Part shown: positions 5,590-6,816 of the stretch, one piece after another
How the letters are laid out: each line of letters opens with the position of its first letter
Numbering within the stretch: the first letter of the stretch is position 1
DNA from: Desulfurococcales archaeon
GTDB lineage: Archaea > Thermoproteota > Thermoprotei_A > Sulfolobales > WANQ01
NCBI GenBank assembly: GCA_027043985.1
Contig: JALUDQ010000260.1
Location: forward strand, 1-6,816
Reading direction: 5' to 3'
Length of the DNA: 6,816 nt
Translations under genes and position numbers: made by a program
The notes under the pieces: generated by a model
Seen by the model: the letters and a program-made list of their open reading frames with translations, nothing else
Database searches by the model: none
Told to the model about the DNA's origin: nothing

Positions 5590-6816
5590 CTAGCCTCTGC
5601 CTATTAGCTTCATTGAGGTCTGAACCATAGCGTTAATGTAATCTATAATTCCATTAGCTGATGTTGTTCCACTAGCAATATGTTCTAATACATCTATGCC
5701 TCCGATCATTGATAGAATTCCTACTAGAATTATTAGCCCAGCTAAAACGCTTAATACTGAAACTGGTAGTGTCTCTTCTCTTATTTTTCCTAGAAACTCG
5801 ACGGGTCTAGGAGGTACTAATAATGTCACTATTAGTTTCATGTAACCCAATATACTTATTGCTGTTGACAATATCAATATTATTGCAAATATTGCTAAAC
5901 CACTATTAATCAACGCATTATATATTAACAGTTTACTAAAGAAACCTCCAAGCGGCGGAACTCCAAGAAGATGTAGGAGCCCTAATATTACTAGAGCTGT
6001 TGTTACTGGCATTATTTTCCCGAGACCTTTCATGAGATTTATATTTCTTGTACCCGTTGCTTTTATGTACAGACCAGACGCCATGAATAGAAGTGTTTTA
6101 CCAAAGGAATGGTTAATGGTATGCAATACTACTCCAGCTATAGCCATAGAGGTAAGAGCTGTACTAACGCCTCTTAAACCCACACCTAAACCCATGAATA
6201 TTATTCCTAAGTGCGCTATTGTTGAATAAGCTAACAAACGCTTTATATCATCTTGAATAATCATTACGAGCGCCCCTAATATAGCAGAAACTGCCCCAAG
6301 AATTAAGATAATCAATAATATTGCGTCTCTAAGACTCACACCCCTGCCTATATCAAGCGTAGAGTTAGAGCCGAAAATCGTGTACATGAAACGCAGTGTG
6401 GCATAAGCCCCCATTTTAACGACCAAGCCAGATAAAGCAGCTGATACAGGTGTTGGTGCTTCAGGATGTGCATCGGGAAGCCAGAAGTGATTGGGAAATA
6501 CAGCTGACTTAAAGGTAAATGCCCAGAGGGCTAGAGCTAAAGCTATTGCCGAGGCTATAAAGACGTTACCATAACCCACTCCGCTCATATTGGATAGGAA
6601 GCTATATGCTGGAGTAAGAGTTGAGGTAAGCCACGGTCTTGCTTTTAATGCCAAATCAGCCATATTCACCGTACCGTATGTTCCATAAATGAATACTACT
6701 GATAAGAAATACATTGTTGTAGCAGTAGCACCAACGATAGAGTATTTTATCGCTGCCTCTATGGCTTCTCGTTTAGACCTATAAAACGCTACGAGACCAT
6801 ACGCAGATATAGCTAG
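5590..6816 (-). CDS. Proton/cation antiporter-like membrane subunit (MrpD/NuoM/NuoN family), N-terminus cut
   Basis: This is a polytopic subunit of the proton-conducting transporter family (PF00361 type) found in Mrp antiporters, membrane-bound hydrogenases and complex I. It couples ion movement across the cytoplasmic membrane to redox or antiport activity. The frame is open to the right edge; 408 residues are present and the start lies outside. Counting from the edge, features are ISAYGLVAFYRSKREAIEAA just inside, FKSAVFPNHFWLPDAHPEAP with Lys103 and His110, a second channel Lys134 (LVVKMGAY), DDIKRLLAYST (189-199), HTINHSFGKTLLF with His232, His236 and Lys240, and GVPPLGGFFSK with Lys295. 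At least eight hydrophobic spans are visible. The conserved Glu of TM5 should lie only a few codons beyond the edge. The PDAHPEAPTPVSA wording looks closer to MrpD or hydrogenase antiporter subunits than to NuoN. The complex it belongs to cannot be named without its neighbours. Confidence 0.88.
   Translation of the reverse strand, partial: LAISAYGLVAFYRSKREAIEAAIKYSIVGATATTMYFLSVVFIYGTYGTVNMADLALKARPWLTSTLTPAYSFLSNMSGVGYGNVFIASAIALALALWAFTFKSAVFPNHFWLPDAHPEAPTPVSAALSGLVVKMGAYATLRFMYTIFGSNSTLDIGRGVSLRDAILLIILILGAVSAILGALVMIIQDDIKRLLAYSTIAHLGIIFMGLGVGLRGVSTALTSMAIAGVVLHTINHSFGKTLLFMASGLYIKATGTRNINLMKGLGKIMPVTTALVILGLLHLLGVPPLGGFFSKLLIYNALINSGLAIFAIILILSTAISILGYMKLIVTLLVPPRPVEFLGKIREETLPVSVLSVLAGLIILVGILSMIGGIDVLEHIASGTTSANGIIDYINAMVQTSMKLIGRG

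Noticed and set aside
6032..6229. Plus-strand 65-codon frame
   Set aside because: It is antisense to the antiporter subunit, within its conserved membrane region.
1..6816. Mobile element, CRISPR array, defence island or toxin-antitoxin pair
   Set aside because: No direct repeat array, transposase, integrase, Cas-like or HEPN-like sequence is visible. The nucleotidyltransferase stands alone among housekeeping genes.

Overview
The window reads as chromosomal DNA of a thermophilic archaeon, most likely a Crenarchaeote (Thermoproteota) of the Desulfurococcales type. The evidence is a Cdc48/VAT double-AAA ATPase, archaeal elongation factor 1-beta, Pth2-type peptidyl-tRNA hydrolase, TruD, ribosomal protein L40e (found only in archaea and eukaryotes), an intron-containing tRNA-Cys with encoded CCA, TATA-type promoter elements and heavy use of AGA/AGG and ATA codons. 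The order-level assignment is inference from gene content and style. No exact species is claimed.

Layout, left to right. Positions 1-1581 (minus) hold the first 527 residues of Cdc48, which runs off the left edge inside its second AAA domain. After a 155-base promoter spacer comes a minus-strand pair: a small four-CxxC zinc-ribbon protein (2033-2245) followed by aEF-1beta (1737-2015). Divergent from that pair is a plus-strand unit, pth2 (2343-2699) overlapping truD (2690-3934). truD has no ATG, GTG or TTG at the place where its conserved N-terminus must begin. It converges, across a symmetric T-rich palindrome, on a minus-strand protein with a Cys motif and probable KH-like fold (3972-4487). 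A 159-base divergent spacer leads to rpl40e (4647-4817, plus), a 56-codon gene. The 3' end of rpl40e overlaps on the opposite strand the stop of a minus-strand nucleotidyltransferase-fold protein (4814-5383). A tRNA-Cys(GCA) with a 25-nt intron (5479-5581, plus) follows, and 8 bases further is the 3' end of a polytopic proton/cation antiporter-like subunit (5590 to the right edge, minus), which is cut at its N-terminus.

Most of the window is a housekeeping cluster for translation and RNA: elongation factor, peptidyl-tRNA recycling, pseudouridylation, ribosomal protein, tRNA and probable RNA-binding protein. It is flanked by a protein-remodelling ATPase and an ion-pumping complex subunit. Most protein genes carry a Shine-Dalgarno core of the GRGGT type about 6-8 bases before the start. 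Four of the eight readable starts are TTG or GTG and one appears to be ATT. I see no mobile element, CRISPR array, toxin-antitoxin pair or defence island. The most interesting items are the start-less truD, the relaxed splice-site structure of the tRNA-Cys intron, and the two poorly characterised genes beside rpl40e.
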